Below are positions 6,609-7,464 of a stretch of 7,464 nucleotides of DNA, in pieces (the stretch's first letter is position 1; each line of letters opens with the position of its first letter). Source of the DNA: Desulfocapsa sp. (GTDB lineage: Bacteria; Desulfobacterota; Desulfobulbia; Desulfobulbales; Desulfocapsaceae); the NCBI GenBank assembly GCA_029935135.1, contig JAOZKX010000089.1, forward strand, positions 1 through 7,464, read 5' to 3'. The position numbers were made by a program, and so were the translations under genes. The notes beneath the pieces were generated by a model that saw only the letters and a program-made list of their open reading frames with translations, did no database searches and was not told the origin of the DNA.

Positions 6609-6636
6609 GAGTGAACACAACCTGAAAACCTCACTC
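6609..6636 (-). repeat. Inverted repeat in the kinase leader
   Basis: GAGTGA and TCACTC form a perfect 6-bp stem around a 16-base loop, followed on the minus strand by TTTT. It lies just downstream of the predicted kinase promoter. It could be a weak attenuator or an operator; the loop is long and the T-tract short, so a working terminator is unlikely. Confidence 0.3.
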
Positions 6637-6648
6637 CCCGACACTCAA

Positions 6649-6677
6649 ATGATAGCAGAAACGCAGCAGGGTTCCAA
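6649..6677 (-). promoter_or_regulatory. Probable sigma-70-type promoter of the hybrid kinase
   Basis: On the minus strand TTGGAA (6677-6672) and TATCAT (6654-6649) are separated by 17 bases, and TG one base before the -10 makes it an extended -10 element. Transcription would start near 6642, giving a leader of about 108 bases before the ATG at 6534. This suggests the kinase is transcribed separately from the DUF1566 gene. Confidence 0.6.
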
Positions 6678-6792
6678 GGAAAGACAATGCAAAAGAAAAA
6701 AATGCAGGAGAACGAAACAATCAAATCGGCCATCGACGCCAGTCGACAAATATTGCCACCAGCCACTGTTTATAACGAAGGGTGTGTAAAAC

Positions 6793-7245
6793 CTATTTCC
6801 CCGTATTGCGTACAGGCAGTACACGGGCATCAACCGTTGACATGGGATAGCCCCAATCCCTGTTGCCATATTCAAAATCAAAGCTCCCCACTTTAGGCCC
6901 CTGCGTATCAATGGCCCATTGGCAGCAGGCTGTTACTTTCACCCTGAGATCAATATAGTACTCACTGGAGTCTGCAGCCTTCAGGTTATACAGGCTTGCC
7001 AATTCCTCCCGTGTCGGCATTCGCCAGTCACCATATCCTGCAAGACTGAATCCCTCACAAAATGCCTTGCCGGCAGGCCAGCTGATATCAAAACCATTAT
7101 CCTGCACCGGCCACATCAGACCGGTTTTGCTGTCCACCAGTACTGTATTCTCATACTGTAATGAAAACCGATTTTCTTCAGCCTCTGCAAACCCGGGACA
7201 TCCAGCTACCACAAGCAAAACAACAACAAGATGGATATATTTCAT
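6793..7245 (-). CDS. Secreted or lipid-anchored DUF1566 (Lcl C-terminal) domain protein
   Basis: Envelope protein of 150 residues with one DUF1566 domain. The family pattern is clear: VDSKTGLMWP (37-46), ISWPAGKAFCEGFSLAGYGDWRMPTREELASL (54-85), then a Trp- and aromatic-rich second half ending in DARVLPVRN (139-147). The N-terminus is a signal peptide (MKYIHLVVVLLVVAGC); VAGC at 13-16 fits a lipobox, but FAEA just after it could be a signal peptidase I site, so lipoprotein versus soluble periplasmic is open. I chose ATG at 7245 because GGAG precedes it by six bases and it gives a compact signal peptide; an upstream in-frame TTG at 7266 is less likely. Family members are often secreted or surface proteins of unknown biochemical role, so none is assigned. 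It starts 21 bases after the upstream gene's stop, suggesting one transcript. Confidence 0.88.
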   Translation of the reverse strand: MKYIHLVVVLLVVAGCPGFAEAEENRFSLQYENTVLVDSKTGLMWPVQDNGFDISWPAGKAFCEGFSLAGYGDWRMPTREELASLYNLKAADSSEYYIDLRVKVTACCQWAIDTQGPKVGSFDFEYGNRDWGYPMSTVDARVLPVRNTGK

Positions 7246-7251
7246 ACTTTT

Positions 7252-7255
7252 CTCC
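7252..7255 (-). promoter_or_regulatory. Ribosome binding site of the DUF1566 gene
   Basis: GGAG on the minus strand lies six bases before the ATG at 7245 and fixes that start. Confidence 0.7.
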
Positions 7256-7266
7256 ATTGCAGACAA

Positions 7267-7464
7267 CTAAAACCAGGGATCATCAAACTCTTCAGAACTC
7301 CGATCCACAATTGAACTCGTTTCAAAATGCATATTTTCCGTATGTCCGTCGTGGAAAATAACATGCATATCCGTGGTGAATGGCAGCGCAGGTACCGTTC
7401 CCTCAGCAACAGTAATCTGAGGACTGTTAATCCATTGCTTCACATTGGTAAGCATGGTCTCCAT
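7267..7464 (-). CDS. Small acidic hypothetical protein, possibly partial at right edge
   Basis: An open frame of 65 residues starting with ATG exactly at the window edge; the true start may lie upstream, so this may be only the C-terminal part. I recognise no family. It reads METMLTNVKQWIN at the N-terminus, has a His-rich middle (MHVIFHDGHTENMHFE, about 33-48) and ends in an acidic tail (SSEEFDDPWF). No signal peptide or membrane segment is visible. It is followed after 21 bases by the DUF1566 gene on the same strand, so the two are probably co-transcribed, which is the main support for its being real. Confidence 0.55.
   Translation of the reverse strand: METMLTNVKQWINSPQITVAEGTVPALPFTTDMHVIFHDGHTENMHFETSSIVDRSSEEFDDPWF

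Noticed and set aside
6733..6746. TCGAC-GCCA-GTCGA inverted repeat as a terminator of the DUF1566 gene
   Set aside because: The stem is only five bases and no T-tract follows it on the minus strand.

Overview
The window looks like chromosomal DNA from a Gram-negative bacterium of moderate GC content. The sequence styles of MraZ, FtsL and the CHASE4 hybrid kinase suggest a deltaproteobacterial (Desulfobacterota, perhaps Desulfobulbales) sulfate-reducer-type genome. That placement is inference from protein style, not from a search.

Left part (1-2940, all minus strand): the promoter-proximal end of a division and cell wall (dcw) cluster, read right to left in canonical order: mraZ, rsmH (mraW), ftsL, then an ftsI/PBP gene that runs off the left edge. 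mraZ has a near-consensus sigma-70 promoter. Its short 5' leader is almost entirely filled with an exactly 10-bp-periodic GTGG array, the signature of the autoregulatory MraZ box. mraZ and rsmH overlap by one base, ftsL follows 18 bases later, and a 191-base AT-rich gap with a small hairpin precedes the ftsI-like gene. The most surprising observation is in that gene: the sequence aligns without gaps to the FtsI active-site region, but the catalytic SxxK is replaced by T-I-R-Q. This suggests a division PBP with a dead transpeptidase site.

Middle (2941-3844): an A-rich gene-poor region of about 380 bases, then one plus-strand orphan gene of 173 codons with a perfect Shine-Dalgarno sequence and no recognisable family. 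It converges on the next gene with only 17 bases between stop codons.

Right part (3862-7464, minus strand): a large membrane hybrid sensor histidine kinase (CHASE4-HAMP-HisKA-HATPase-REC-REC) with its own good promoter. Upstream of it lie a secreted or lipid-anchored DUF1566 (Lcl C-terminal) protein and the tail of a small acidic protein, the last two in one probable transcription unit.

The dcw genes act together in septal murein synthesis and its control. The kinase and the DUF1566 pair appear to be separate accessory units. I see no mobile element, CRISPR array, tRNA or rRNA.
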